From Ichthyophthirius multifiliis (Eukaryota > Ciliophora > Oligohymenophorea > Hymenostomatida): a stretch of DNA of 28,394 nt. Of the stretch, positions 1-13,287 are shown one piece after another. Within the stretch, counting starts at the first letter, position 1, and each line of letters opens with the position of its first letter. A model generated the notes under the pieces. It was given only the letters and a program-made list of their open reading frames with translations. It searched no databases and had not been told where the DNA came from. Position numbers and translations under genes: made by a program. The stretch covers positions 1-28,394 of the forward strand of contig NW_004086865.1 of NCBI RefSeq assembly GCF_000220395.1, read 5' to 3'.

Positions 1-737
1 AGGACTAAATTTTTTTAAACTTAAAAATAAAAAAATTTATTAATTTAAAAATACATAATAATATAAATATATATTTTTTATTTTGAATACTTTAATAAAT
101 TAAGATTATAGATTTTATATTAGTCATATTTCTAATTATCAAATTATTAATTAAGAATACTCTGATTGAATAAAAATCTAAAGAAATATTTTTTATTAGT
201 TATACTAAACAAATTTAATTTTTAAGAAGAGAATATCCTTATTAAAATAATTAATAAATATTATTTTATATTTTTCTCTTTTTTTAATAATAATAAAAAA
301 AAATATATTTTTATTAATAATATTAAATAAAAATTTTAAATATTAGTAAAATTGTTCTCTAATAATTGAATTTAATGAAGAAAAAAATAAAATTAATATT
401 AATTTTTTTAAATTTAATTCATAAAAATTACTAAAATTAAATTAATAAACAAATAAATAAATTTATAAAATTTACTTATATTTTTAAATATTTTTTATAT
501 ATATGTTTCTTATAAAAGAATAACATTATAATTATTTTTTAAGTTAGTTATTTAAAATCCATAATTTTTTTTAAAAAAATAACAATCTTAAACTATTTTA
601 TATCTAATCATTAAAAAAATGCAAGATAGAAGACAACTAAATAGTAAAATATATACTATTTAAAAAATAAAAATAAAAAAAAGATTCAGGATTTAATTAA
701 TCAAATTATTAAATAACAATAAATTAAAATTTGCATA
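1..737. other. AT-rich low-complexity region, no gene recognised
   Basis: Both strands were read in the ciliate code. Frames stay open only because TGA is rare in such AT-rich DNA; the translations are Lys/Asn/Ile/Phe-rich and resemble nothing. The last part is the upstream flank of the gene starting at 738. An ATG at 619 opens a 40-codon frame ending in TGA, too short and basic to call. Confidence 0.5.
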
Positions 738-1259
738 ATGAAAACAAAGTAAATAAAGTAAAAATATACAAAAATATAATAAAATTAATAGTATTATGGA
801 GAATATTGTATATACTTTAATGAACAAGAAAAATAATTTAAATATTAATTTAAAATTGAAAAAGATATTTTGATATAAGAAATAATTAATTAATCAGAAT
901 CTCATTTTAAATAAATTTCGGAAGCATTCAGAAATAAATCCACTTAATATAATTTAGTATTATATATAGCAAATAAAAGAGGTCAGAAATCCACAAATTA
1001 CCCTTCTCTTTCTAACGAAATCACAGTTTTTAATTTATTCAAAAATATTTAAAAATAAAGAAGAGATTTTGTTTTGGAATTTAATATTACTAATAATTAA
1101 ATTGAATAATATAATAATAAATAAAACAATATTATTTCAAGTTATGGTGATATAAAAAAAGAAAAAGAAAATACTATCAAATAATAATTTAGTGATTAAA
1201 AATAAAATGAAAAGTAAAAAAAAAAACTTAAAAAGAAGAATATTCTTGTTTTGTTTTGA
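738..1259 (+). CDS. Hypothetical protein, 173 aa
   Basis: A single uninterrupted frame of 173 codons from ATG at 738 to TGA at 1257-1259, with TAA/TAG read as Gln. I do not recognise the family. The middle (residues about 20-110) looks like a folded domain, with varied residues such as YYGEYCIYFNEQEKQF and YNLVLYIANKRGQK, and has the alternating pattern of a small beta-rich (possibly ubiquitin-like) fold; that is only an impression. The last 60 residues are Gln/Lys/Asn-rich and probably disordered, ending in a lysine run. No signal peptide or membrane segment is visible. The start was chosen because it is the first ATG in frame; the frame stays open upstream through low-complexity sequence, so a longer or spliced 5' end is possible. 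Composition in the domain is clearly richer in G/C than the flanks, which supports coding. Confidence 0.5.
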
Positions 1260-1907
1260 TTATTGATTAAATTTTAAAAAATAAATTTATGACTTTTTTT
1301 TGTTGAAAAGAAAAATTTTCTTATCATATATAATAAAATAAGGTTTTTTTATTAAACAATATCATCATATATATATTTAATATATATTTATATATATTGT
1401 TTTAAATATATTTTTTAATTAATTTTTAAAAAACGTATAAAATTAATTTTTATTTTATTATTATATATTAATGAATATATATAAATATATATATATATTT
1501 TTAAATTAATATTCTATCATATAATTTTTAAATAATTTATATATATTTAATATATGTTTTTATTAAAATTATCCTTTTAAAAAATGTTGTTTTTTGTTTA
1601 AAATTAAAACCTCAATTAATTGTTTATTGTAAAAAGTAAAATTAAAATATATAAGGCTTTTTAATTTAATGTATATATATTTATATATATAATAAAATAA
1701 ATTAATATAATCGAAATCTTAATGAAAATTTTTAGAATAAAATAAATAAATTATATTTATATCTTAAAATTACATATTTAATATTATTATAAAAAATAAT
1801 AATTAATTTTTATATAAAATATAATTATAAAAGAAAATAATTAAAATCTTATAAAAATAAAATAAATTATAATATATATATTTTATACAAATTAATTATT
1901 TTTATAA
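1260..1907. other. AT-rich intergenic region between convergent genes
   Basis: Holds the 3' flanks of the hypothetical gene (+) and of the phosphatase gene (-). It contains many short TA/TTTA stretches and A/T runs. No coding frame, RNA gene or ordered repeat was seen. Confidence 0.5.
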
Positions 1908-2468
1908 TCATATTAATTTTTCGTAAACTTTTAACTATTATATAAAACCTTTATTTGGTTTAATAATATTCCTTATTTACTTTAAATAAATATAAGCCTT
2001 TAAAAACTTCCATTTATAAAACATCATCAAAAAAGCAATACAAATAGTCGGGCTTCTAGAAATTCCTTTAGAGCAATGAACTATCACATTTTATTTCATC
2101 TCCAAAGCATTTTTGATTTCATTATATGTTTAGTTAAAATACTACTTTATTTAGGAGCATTCACTATCTATAATTTATATTTTTGTATGCCTTATATTTT
2201 CAGGAAAAGTTATATTTATGTTTCTATCTAAAGAAATTACTAAAGATATTTTGTGCTTAGTTAAGTTACTTAACTTACTTACATAATCTAAATCACTTAT
2301 ATATAAACCTCCTAAATTTTATGAAGGCTTTATTATTTCATTTATATAAGTTGTGTATGGTTTTTTATCAGATTAAATGAAATTTTAAAAAGAAAATAAA
2401 ATTTTATGAAGTTTAAGATATATTGAATTATTTTCTTGTATTTCTTAAAAATTTATTAGATTATTCAT
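1908..2468 (-). CDS. Dual-specificity protein phosphatase, 186 aa
   Basis: Intronless gene, ATG at 2468-2466 (preceded by an A-run, the usual ciliate start context), TGA at 1910-1908. It encodes a compact catalytic domain of the DUSP branch of Cys-based tyrosine phosphatases, which removes phosphate from Ser/Thr and Tyr. The fold is visible in order: NLGGLYISDLDYVSKL (residues 51-66, the start of the domain), ISLVISLDRN (beta strand), general acid Asp101 in IIDSE, and the P-loop VIVHCSKGISRSP with nucleophile Cys132 and Arg138, followed by the helix AYIYLKQIRNIIKPNKGFIQQL motif region (158-179). All catalytic residues are present, so the enzyme should be active. The first 40 residues are a Gln/Asn-rich extension without known motif. 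There is no signal peptide; cytosolic or nuclear location is expected. Substrate cannot be told; MAP-kinase-docking sequences are not evident, so this is probably an atypical DUSP. Confidence 0.92.
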
Positions 2469-3669
2469 TTTTTTATTTTATTAATTAATTTTATTATTAT
2501 TATTATTATTATTATTATAATTTGTGAATATAAATATTGTAAAAAAAAAATATATATAATTAAATTAAATATTTTTCTAGTTTAATATAACACTAATAAA
2601 CGAATTTCTAATTCGAATAATTTAAAATAATTTTTTATAAAGATTTATTTATTTCTTTTAAATAAAATTCATATATATATATATATATATATATTTATAA
2701 TTAATTTTAAATTGAAAATCGACCAAATATTACTTTTATTTACCCATTAAATTTTTATAGAAAGATAAAATAATATAATAAATAATTTTAAGTAAAGAAA
2801 TTAATATAATTTAGATTTAAAAATATATATAAAAAAATAATATAAATTTTATTTTTATTATTTTTATGTAATTTTATATATCTCTATTCAAAAATTAAGA
2901 TTACTGTATTTATATTTTTAGAACTTATTTTATTAGATTACTATTTTAATATTGCTAGAACTTATATATTTAATCATTTTTTCAAAAATATATATTAAAC
3001 ATTATAATATTTATTGGCAATATAAAAATAAAATAATATTATGTTATTAAATCTATTATATTTAGATTAGATACAATGTAAAAATAAAATTGACTATTAT
3101 TAAAAAGATAAAAAATAAAATTATTTATTAATATTATATTAGAAAATAAATAAATAATTAACATATACTTTTACATTTATATAAATTGAAAATGAATTTA
3201 AATATTATTTAATTAAAATACAATCAATATTTACTATTTTCTTTAAAATTAATAAATTTTTATCTTTATTTATAATTTTTTTATTATATGTTACAAATAT
3301 TTACTAGATTTTATGCTTAAGAATTATTATTATTTGACTTTCTTGAAATATATTCTATTTTATTAATATTTTTTTTATAATATATATATATTTTTAATTA
3401 TACTAAAAAACAAAACAAAAAATTTATATATTATAATTATTTTTACATTAAATACTTTTTTAAATTTATAATTATTAAGATTTGCAATAAATATTTAAAA
3501 TTTTACTTAAATAATAATTATATAATCAAAAAAATAAAGTTAAAATATATTTTTTTCTTATAATAAATAATTTAATTTTTTTAATACATCAAATAAAAAA
3601 ATAATTTAATTTTTTTTAAAATTTATAATTTCAAAATAATTAAAAACTATTTTTGTTGTTAAAAAAAAT
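2469..3669. other. AT-rich region between divergent genes
   Basis: Upstream flank shared by the phosphatase (-) and the PAS membrane protein gene (+). It holds an ATT/TTA trinucleotide repeat at about 2491-2518, just before the phosphatase start, and a TA repeat at about 2671-2694. I see no coding frame of convincing composition on either strand, and no RNA gene. Promoters must lie here but no motif could be picked out. Confidence 0.5.
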
Positions 3670-4988
3670 ATGTATTTTAAATCGTCTCTTATTTTAAATT
3701 TCTAAAATCACATATTAAAAGAATTATTCTAAGTATACAATAGTTATTATAGGTCTAAAAAAATTGCAATATTATTAATATTCATATTACATATATAAGT
3801 ACTCTCCCTCCTTTTTTCAGAATAAATAAACGTAAAACTACTAAAAAGCTAATCAAAAATTACCCAAATAACAGAATACATAATAAAAAATATTTAATAT
3901 ATTCGTATGTATAGAATCCTCGATAAAGATAATTACAATATATTTCTATACATGACACTTTGCTTAAATATAATACTTATAATGTATGCATTTATTAGAT
4001 TTGTGATATTTTTTATAATTAAGAAGCGTAAAAGATCATCTTTTATAATCGAAAAAATGGATTTATTAAATTCAATCGTATTTAAAATATATCCATATGT
4101 ATTATATATACCTTCTTTAGATATTAGCATGTATTTTATAATCAAAAATGAATTAAATGCGAATTATGTTATATCCCTAATCAATATAATTATTATATTT
4201 TTAATTATTTACTTTAGTTCAAATGTTGATATAGATTATTTTTTTCTCGAAAATGATTTTTTATATAAAAGATCTTCTATTTGGTAGGCTTTATAGACCA
4301 TTCTAAAATTTTATTAAGTAATTATTTATTATTTAAACTAAGATATACTACTCCTTGTTTCTAGTTTTATTATAGGGATTATTAGAATTATAGAATAGAT
4401 AAAATATTAGACATATTTTAATGAATAAATGAATAAAATATATATATTTTTTGCATATTTGCTTATTTTTATATCTTTGATTTTAATTTCAGTAATTTTT
4501 TTTTCATTTGAAATCAATTTTGTAGTCTATTTACTTATAAGTATATGCTTTGCTTAGAGAATTAGTCTGGTATTTTATAAAATATTGACTGATAATATTA
4601 TAGATATGTGCTTGAATATTATTTATAATTAAAAAACTTTCGAAGAAGTTAGTAATATCTAGTTTGAGATTTTCGTTAAGTTTATTTATAAAAATTTTTA
4701 GATATTTTTCGAAGATTATATAGACTCAAAATAATGCAAAGGGATTTATTTCGAGTAAATATATGTGAATCACTATATTAATTGTACAAATATTGATTGT
4801 TTTTGTAAAAAATTTGAATTGGTAAATATATTTGAATAATATGTATAATTAATTATTGATATATTTAAAGGATTAAACATGGAATAGAGAAGATTAAATA
4901 GGTATAAAATTCAGAAAAGAATATATAGCTGATTATATTGTTAATTTATTTAATATATATTTATCTTAAAATAAAGTAAAAATATAAC

Positions 4989-5042
<54 letters not shown>

Positions 5043-7009
5043 TTTATAATATACTATTTTTATTTATAATATAAAAATATAATATATTTTTTTAGCAATT
5101 TTAGTTATAATTTGATATATATTTATAATTTTACTGTTTATATTTTTTAATTTATTAAAATATTTAAAAACCTATCTTTTTAATTATTAATTATTATATA
5201 TTTTTAAAAAAATTTAAAGAAAAATATGCAGAACTAAGAAATATACTTCTAATATTTAGCATTTATAATTGAAGTATCAAATTAAGCTATATTAAGTATC
5301 ATTCAAGTAGAATATTGTTTCAAACAAGTACACTAATATTCATGGAGTAACTAAGTAGTAATAAATTAATTCAAGAATAAAATAATGTTTAATTATAAGG
5401 ATTTTTTTTTGAATTCTAATATATAAAATTAACGTTTAGCAATTTACTATGTAATTCAATTTGATGAATAATTTTAGAGGACTTACAAAAAAATGAAAAG
5501 TTTATTAAATTTATTAAAGGATTTTTTACAATTTTTAGCCCAAGATTTTTTCGATTTAGAATAATTATAATAAAAAGGACTTATTTACCATAAAGAAAGG
5601 TCTCTTCTTGAATAACAAATTATCTTCCTGTATGATATTAATCCTAATAGTAAAGATCTATAAGTTTTAACCGAAATATTTACTGATTATATTGATTGTA
5701 AATAAGAAGACCTAAATAATTTAAAATAAAAGTAAAAATATTTGGAAGTTAAAAATGAAAAAAGATGACTATAGTATTAATATTTTTGATAATAAATATT
5801 CTTCCATATATGTAAGTTTAATGAATCCTATAGGTACTATACTTGGGGCTTCTAATAATTTTTATGATATGTTCGGGTATGATTCAAACAATGTGGTTAA
5901 TAAAATATTAGCAATTTTATACCATACTAAATTAGCAAATTTCATGACAAATTACTTTATAATTTTATCTAAAAAGTAATTGTTTTTCTTTTATTTTAAA
6001 ATTAAAATAATTTTTATAAGGGAGATTTAGATTATTTAAAAAATTATTAAAATTTACTTTTTATGAAAAATCATCAAAACGTATTATATTTTTTTATAAA
6101 TATAAATAATCAAATAAATAAATTAGTTTATTGTACCTATTTTAACAAAATTTAAACTTGATCAATCAATTGCTTAAGATATAGGAGTAGTAGCCTTAAT
6201 CTAAAGGTAATATGAAGGTAAAGAATATATTTTTTACGATAATACAGGAAGATTAACCGAAATAACTTATGAATTATTCAAATATTTATTCGAAAACATA
6301 ACTAAATTATAAAAAGGTAAAAAAAAAAAATTCTAAATAAAAATTTAAATAAGAAAATCTTTCCAAAATTGATATAAGTTATTTAATCCCAAAAATCGGA
6401 TAAAATTTATATAATTAAAATTTTGAATGTGAAGGAACTTAATATATTTTAGTACCGATAAAAAACATAAGCCGAATTTTCAAATATTAAAAAGTCAAAT
6501 CAAAATAATAGCAAATTAATAAAATATTCAATTTTCTAAATAATATAACTCAAGATTTTTACACTTTAATTGAGTGTTAATTATCTACAAAAAAACTATT
6601 TATAAAATTTAATAGGAAATTTATAAAATTTATTGAAATCTAAAAATATAGAATTATTAATAATCCATAAAAAAAACTAGAAATATTAAATGAAATTTTG
6701 TAAGATTTTGTTGAATAAAAAAATGCGTAAAGTATATCCTCAGGAACAATTATGTTTTCGATAAATTCTAATTATTAAAAAGGAGGCAGTATGATAATTT
6801 AAGATAAAGATGATGATATTGATTTTACAGATAAAATATTTAGTAATAATATTTAGAAAGGTAAATTTAATATATAAAATTAACTAGAAGCTATATAAGA
6901 AGAATAATTACATAATAGTAATATGACTTTAAAAGATATTTAAATTAAATATATTAATGATTGCATAGAAAAAAATTAAAAAAGTGAAGATATAAAAAAT
7001 ATTAATGAA

Positions 7010-7066
<57 letters not shown>

Positions 7067-7430
7067 TATAATTAATATCAAGTGATTTAATAGCTTCATG
7101 ATATTTCAACAAACAATATTAATGTTGGGATACAATTAATTCAAAGTGATATTTAATCAAATAGATAAAAATCAAATTTAGATTATATTAGTTTAGAAGC
7201 TTCAACAGATTAAGCACTGTTTTTGATTTCTAGCGATAAATAATAATAATAACAGTAAAATAATTATTATTCTTAAAAAAGTTCTAAAAATAATGGAATA
7301 ATATTTTAAAATCATAACTAGTAATTATAAACAGATAGAAATTAATAAAATAATACAGAAAGATCAAACATTGATAATTATATTACAAACAGATAATTAA
7401 TAGTAAAAAATATATTAAATTATAAAATTA

Positions 7431-7463
<33 letters not shown>

Positions 7464-8382
7464 TATATATATATATATTAATTTATATATATATATATTT
7501 ATTTTAAATATATTGTAATTTTAAATATTTAGACCAGTAATATTTAATAAAACTAATCAAATTAAAATTAAAATGAAATTAAAAAATTTACAAATATTGA
7601 AGAAGTTCATTAATTGGGTAATTAATATAAAAATAGCGATAATTATAATTATAACAATTAATAATCAAATTCTAATATAATGGTAAATTTAAATTAATTT
7701 TTTTTATATATATATAAAGATAATATATATTTACTTTTTTAAAAGAACATAAATGATAATGATTATTTATAAAGATTTTAATTAGCATAATCTAAAAGCG
7801 ATTATTAAGAAAAAAATTAAATTCGTTAAAAGAATAAAGGATAGTTGTAAAATGTAGATTAGTAATCAGTTAATTCTAGTATTAGTGTTAATTTTTAAAA
7901 AAAGCTTTATTTATATAATTAAATTAATTAAGTAAAAACTTTACCTATTCTAAAAACTATATATTTTTCTGGTTTTTTATGTTTTATTGTTTTAATGGTA
8001 ATTATTATAGTTTTGTTTATTTAAACTAGAGATTTTTTTAATTATGTATTTTTTTTTTTTTTGAAATATTTAAAAAATTAAAATATTTAAAAAAAGGAAA
8101 AATCATGTTTTAAAGATTCTTCATGGGGAATTCTATTAAAATCATTTATACATGGAATTGTTAAAAATAATTATTTAAAACTTTTATTGTATGATGATGA
8201 TTTTAAAAAATCAAATTTTATAAAAAAAACATTTGTAAACGAACAGTAATAATAATACATATTATTTTAATAAAGTATAGAATATTATCAATAATAATAT
8301 AAAATTAAAAAATATGCAACATTTATTTTAGAAAGTAATATTGAATTAGAAATGATTAAAGATGATGTAATATATATAAATA

Positions 8383-8414
<32 letters not shown>

Positions 8415-9866
8415 TTATATTATATATATAATTTTTTTATTTTATTTATTAGGGAACATCCTTTAAACAAATTTTAAATTTTGATTTTTCATTAAAATAT
8501 TTACTTTAAAAGTTTTTTTTTATAAAGATTTAGATTTAAATTAGGATTATTTAATGAGTGATTTTATATCCAAAAATAGAGACCTATACTTATCATAAAT
8601 AGATTAAGCTAATCAAATATTAAAAGATGAAGTAAATAATGGATTTAATTAAATAAGTTATTTATAATTGGTTACTTTAATAATAATTTCAGTTACTTCC
8701 TTTTGTTTTATATCTTTAATTTTTCCTACTTATAGATATGTATAGTTAGAAAGAGAAAAAATTTTAAGATTATTTGCTACTTTTCCCTCTAATAAATTAG
8801 ATTTCTTATTAAAAAGTATAAATATATTGCTTTTATAAAATTCTTTTCACAAAGTCAATTATGCTCAATCTTAAAATGCAAACTAAAATTTAAAATTAGT
8901 CATAAAAAAAAAATATATCATAAACTTCTAGTTTAATGCTTATTAATAAATACCTTTTATTTTTAGGCTTTATAGCTTTTTTACTTATTTTAATATACCC
9001 AATTATTAGTTTAGTATAATCTTCTATTTTTATTCAAGAAGCAAAATTAAGTTCGTAAGAATTTGAAATTGTTTATGAAATAAGAGAAAAATTAGTTTAG
9101 TAAAATCCCTTATTAATATATAATTTTATTTTATATTTATTTATTTTTTTAGTATTTTTTCAATTAATTATTTATCCATTTATGTAAAACTTTAATCTAA
9201 AGCAATAGATATGTAATAACTACATAATAGTATAGAAATAATTGATTAACATATATTAAATATAACCAGCATAGAAAAAAACTTTTCATATAATAGATAT
9301 AATAAAGATACGTATTTAGAGTTTTATTTTCCTTTATTATAATAAAATGCATGTGAAACTTTATAAAATTATCCGATGTATAACACCTAAAATATAGATA
9401 TATTAGAATGTTCAAACTTAAATGATGGAATATTAAAAAAAGGGATAATATTTTCACTTAATTATGTATTTTAGATTTTTAAAGATCTTTTTTTTATTTT
9501 GAAAGTTAAGAAATATAAGATTTCCGACTTGAAATATAAAGTTGGATTTAAGCTAACGATTTTGCAGAATTAAATTAATAATATTTTCTAGTAAAAAATT
9601 TTTCAATTGTTTTAATTAATTTTATGTAAGGAATGGTCGATTAATATTTTTAATATATTATTAATATTTAAACCATACTTTTTTATTATAGCCTTACAGC
9701 AATTTTTTTTATTTATTATTTTGGGTGGAATAAATATTTTAATTAAATTTAAAGTAAAATAAATAAAACAAAATCTATGCTTTAGGTATTAAATATTAAT
9801 AATTTAATGGATAATCCTTATATTATGAGTTATATTTAAAAAGATATCAATTAATAATTATAATGA
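3670..9866 (+). CDS. Giant multi-pass membrane protein with PAS domain (TmcB-like)
   Basis: About 1,700 residues over roughly 15 exons. Introns I could place with matching phase: 4822-4870, 4976-5219, 5698-5764, 6081-6126, 6317-6353, 7403-7532, 7683-7745, 8046-8096, 8367-8452, 8512-8558, 8816-8966, 9100-9152, 9754-9785; TGA at 9864-9866. The N-terminal third has at least six hydrophobic segments (for example LIFILHIQVLSLLF, ILISVIFFSFEINFVVYLL). A PAS domain follows (5815-5975) with GTILGASNNFYDMFGY. Then come a Gln/Asn-rich cytosolic stretch with 18 consecutive Asn, and four more membrane segments (about 7966-8030, 8674-8730, 8968-9015, 9667-9750). This order matches the ciliate TmcB-like/PAS S-box membrane protein family known from Tetrahymena and Paramecium; function is not established, sensing or channel roles being guesses. 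The start gives the hydrophobic, Gln-containing N-terminus expected. The joint near 5975 needs one extra base to stay in frame; splice sites at 4976-5219, 5698-5764 and 8816-8966 are the least sure. Confidence 0.82.
4988..5038. repeat. TA dinucleotide repeat in an intron
   Basis: Near-perfect TA repeat inside the predicted second intron (4976-5219) of the PAS membrane protein gene. Confidence 0.9.
7013..7066 (+). repeat. AAT trinucleotide repeat encoding 18 asparagines
   Basis: Eighteen uninterrupted AAT codons inside the coding frame of the PAS membrane protein, in its Gln/Asn-rich cytosolic loop. The unit is a codon, so length changes keep the frame. A run of Gln (TAA codons) lies nearby at 7240-7260. 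Confidence 0.95.
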
Positions 9867-10286
9867 ATGCACTGATTAAAAATATAAAAGTATATATATA
9901 TATATATATATGAAAAATTAATTCATTTAAAGTAATAACTAAATTATTTTATTATTATTTTAAATTAAAATATCAATTAAAATTAGTTATTTTTATGAGA
10001 ATATATTAGTTAAAAATAATTATTATATATATGTATAAATAGTTAATATTTATAAACTATTAAAGATTAAATATATTTATAGTTAAACTTATGCTTTAAA
10101 TAAAATAAAAAATAATTAATATATAAATATAAAAAAAAATATTTAATTTTTAATTTTAGTTTTTACATATATATTTTTTTTTTTAAATAAATATCTTTTT
10201 ATTTGTAAAAAAATAAAAATAAAAATAAAAATAAAAATATATATATATAATTTTAAATAAAATATAATTATGTTTAAAATAAAAAA
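9867..10286. other. AT-rich 3' flank between convergent genes
   Basis: Lies between the stop of the PAS membrane protein (+) and the stop of the RAP protein (-). It contains a TA repeat near 9893-9910 and an AAAAAT-type repeat at about 10205-10238. No coding frame or RNA gene seen. Confidence 0.5.
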
Positions 10287-11095
10287 TCATTATTAAATAC
10301 AAATTTTAATAAAATTTTAAAAAGCATTTTTATCAAATGAATCTAATGTATAAACATCCAAACCTTTTTTAGAAAGACTTTCAATTTTAAATTAGGTGGA
10401 TAAATTATAGCTCAATTTATTTGTTTCTTATTAAGTAATATAATTATTAATTTAATTAATAATTATATATTTTTTATCTTCAATAATAAAGTTCACATAA
10501 TAAGTGTCAACTATAAATATATATAAATTCATATATGTATATATGTAAATATATAATTACTGAATTAATTTTTTTCAAAATTTATTTTATTTTCTTATAA
10601 ATAATTAATTATTTATTATTCTAATTAATAACTAAATTTTTATTTTTCGTTTGGTTCGACAAAGTATTATTAATTATATTAAGGCTTATAATTATTAAAT
10701 TTTTAATCAAAGAGTTTTCTTACTTGTTCTGGAATTTCATTTTTATAAATAATGTAATTAAAATATAAAAAATCTTATTAATAAAAAGTATATTAAACTA
10801 TATTTTCTTTCGAAATTATATCAGTAATTTAAAAATATTTAGACCAGAAATAATTATCGAAAATTTTTAACTTTAAGAAAGTCACTGCAAAATATGATAA
10901 AAATCTTAAATTATTATTTGCTTTTTCATTTATAAATATTTAATTAATAAATTCCTTTGTAACATTTTATGATTAGAATATTTTCAAATTAGTTGTGCAC
11001 AAAAACCAATTCTAAAATAATTAAGATTAAAAAAATGAGGAATTTTCATCAAATTATTTAAAATTATATGAATTAATACTAAAAATTATAAAATA

Positions 11096-11142
<47 letters not shown>

Positions 11143-12284
11143 GTATATATAAATATATATAATATATTTTTTACAATTTTAATGTATATTTAGATACATA
11201 ACAATTTCTTCCGATAAGATAGAAGATATTTTATCTTATTCTATCATCAATATTAGAAAAAGGTAAGCTTTTACTAATTTGTTGATTTAAATATTTAAAG
11301 CGATCTAAATTATTTATATAATTATTAATATTAGTAAAAACTATATATAATCTTTCAAAAGTAAACTAATTTAAATAAGATTTAGAATTTAATATTATAT
11401 TTTCAAGAAAAATTTAAACATCATTTTAATTTTATTTAATAAAAATTTAATTATAATTAAAAGCTGTTTAAATAATTTCTACACAAAAATTTACAAGTTT
11501 TTTATTTTAAGCTATGTCTGTATCAGTTATTTTCAATTATTTTAAATAATTATTTAACATTTCTTTAAAATCTTCTTATTTTTTACTTTTACAGATTAAA
11601 TAAAAATAATATTTTAAAAATTTAAAATCTTTTTATTATTATAATTAAAATGCTTTTTCTAATATATCTAATTTTTTTACAATTTTAATTATATATTCAG
11701 CCACGAAATCGTTTCTATATTTTTCCAATTTTTAATCTAATTATTCTTATATTAAAAAATAACAAATCATAGTTATTTGATGAATTTTTAATTATTCATT
11801 ATCTTTCTGAACTTAATCGTAATTTTAATACAATAAATTTAAAATAGGACCTTGTTCTTTTTAATAATAAGCATTAACTAAGCAAAATTTATTAAAAAAT
11901 TCTTCGAATTATTCTTCTTAATATTCTTTTAAATATGATAAAATACTTTATTCGCTAAATACCTCTTTAATTTGTTCTTATGAAAAATACTTCGATGCAA
12001 TAAAATAATATTTATTAAAGTTTTCTAGATTGGCTTTTTGGGAAAAATGCTTTATTTCATTTATATTTGTAATTTATCCTATTTATTATTATTATTTATC
12101 AGATTTTTATAAAAGCTCATAATATTATTAAATTGAAATATTTTTCTTTTTATTAATATATATATATTATTTAAAAAAAATGGTTTTTTTTAACTATTTC
12201 TCCTTATTATTATGTAAATTGCTTTCTAGTGTAATTTATTAAAGAAAAAAAGGTTTTTATTTATTTTGGCTTTGATATCCACAT
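10287..12284 (-). CDS. RAP-domain protein, probably mitochondrial, 600 aa
   Basis: Four exons, 12284-12195, 12145-11175, 11078-10561 and 10510-10287, sum to exactly 601 codons ending in TGA, with every GT...AG boundary in phase (introns 49, 96 and 50 nt). The N-terminus (MWISKPKQIKTFFSLINYTR) is basic, free of acidic residues and fits a mitochondrial targeting peptide. The middle is a long run of helical, Asn/Lys/Leu-rich segments of the kind seen in octotricopeptide/FAST-kinase-like proteins. The last ~75 residues resemble a RAP domain: ID-TYYVNF, IIEDKKYIIINQINNYI, then L...FKIESLSKKGLDVYTL. RAP proteins bind and process organellar RNA in apicomplexans, ciliates, algae and animals, so a role in mitochondrial RNA or rRNA processing or translation is inferred. 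The domain call rests on pattern, not on a search. It is divergent with the carboxypeptidase gene, starts 189 bp apart, so the two may share a promoter region. Confidence 0.85.
11099..11137. repeat. TA dinucleotide repeat in an intron
   Basis: TA repeat filling much of the 96-nt second intron (11079-11174) of the RAP-domain gene on the minus strand. Confidence 0.9.
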
Positions 12285-12473
12285 TTTTTGATTATTTAAG
12301 TAAAAAAAATTATAATTAAAATATCTTTCTTTTGGTTTTATTTTTTTCAAATAAAATTAAAAAAAAAAAATTATATTTAAAAATAAAATTATAAATTTTA
12401 TAATATTATAATTTTTTTATTAAAAAAAATAAAAATATTATATAATAAAATAAATAAAATAAAAATATAAAAA

Positions 12474-13228
12474 ATGAGCAATTTATAAGATCTATGGGAT
12501 AGTTTAGGTGCTCCATTAGATTTAGTTGAAAAAGGTAAATACTCACTTGAGGATAAATTATAATGGAAATGGAATGATATAAAAAAGGATTTCACGAGTA
12601 CTGGCGATGAGTCATTTTGGAAAAAAGGTCGTGAAAAAGAACTATATGAAATATTTAATTAAGTTTTTTTTATTTATATATATATGTATTAAATTATTAT
12701 AAAGGGACTTCATTTTGACCATATTTGTAGTCCAGATAGTGATTATAGATGCAAAATATGTGGAAAGACATTAAAATGGGTAATTTATGGCAATGTTCGT
12801 ATTTTCGAACCTTATGAGATATTTTATTATGATTATTAATATATAGTTGATAAGGAAAAAGATAATGAAAAAAAGGAAATTATATCAAGAAATTTTACTT
12901 AAATATAGCATTTAATTAAATAAAGGGATCTTACTTTATTTTTATTATTTAGGAATTAAGGTTTAGGCTATTGTGATTTTATTTAATAAAAATATAATTA
13001 AATTCCAAAATCAATTAATAATTTAATTGTACTTTTTTTATTTTTTATTACTTTTATAAAAAAAAAAAAAAACAAATAAAGTTTACAGGAGACAAATAAA
13101 ATAAAACTCTCGAGTTTTATGCAGATTATGAAAACGCAAACTTAAGTTAAATAATATCTCATCCATAACTGGAGTATGTAAAATTAATATTAAAATCAGA
13201 TACAAACACATTAGGTATAATAATATAT

Positions 13229-13287
<59 letters not shown>

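Noticed and set aside
3907-4287. A standard-code open frame of 126 codons as a separate membrane protein.
   Set aside because: It is an internal piece of the large gene starting at 3670; the reading frame continues in both directions once TAG and TAA are read as Gln.
4921-4940. An in-frame TGA in the PAS membrane protein that first looked like a +1 frameshift at a stop codon.
   Set aside because: A 49-nt intron at 4822-4870 (GTAAAT...TTTAAAG, phase 0) puts the downstream exon in frame with no shift. A second such case near 5764 is likewise explained by an intron at 5698-5764.
9197-9457. Minus-strand open frame of 86 codons resembling a membrane protein.
   Set aside because: The plus strand here codes for a well-composed exon of the PAS membrane protein (Cys-containing loop, intron phases matching on both sides).
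10640-10670. GGTTCGA-like string as a possible tRNA T-arm.
   Set aside because: It lies inside the RAP-domain coding exon and has no matching acceptor, D or anticodon arms around it.
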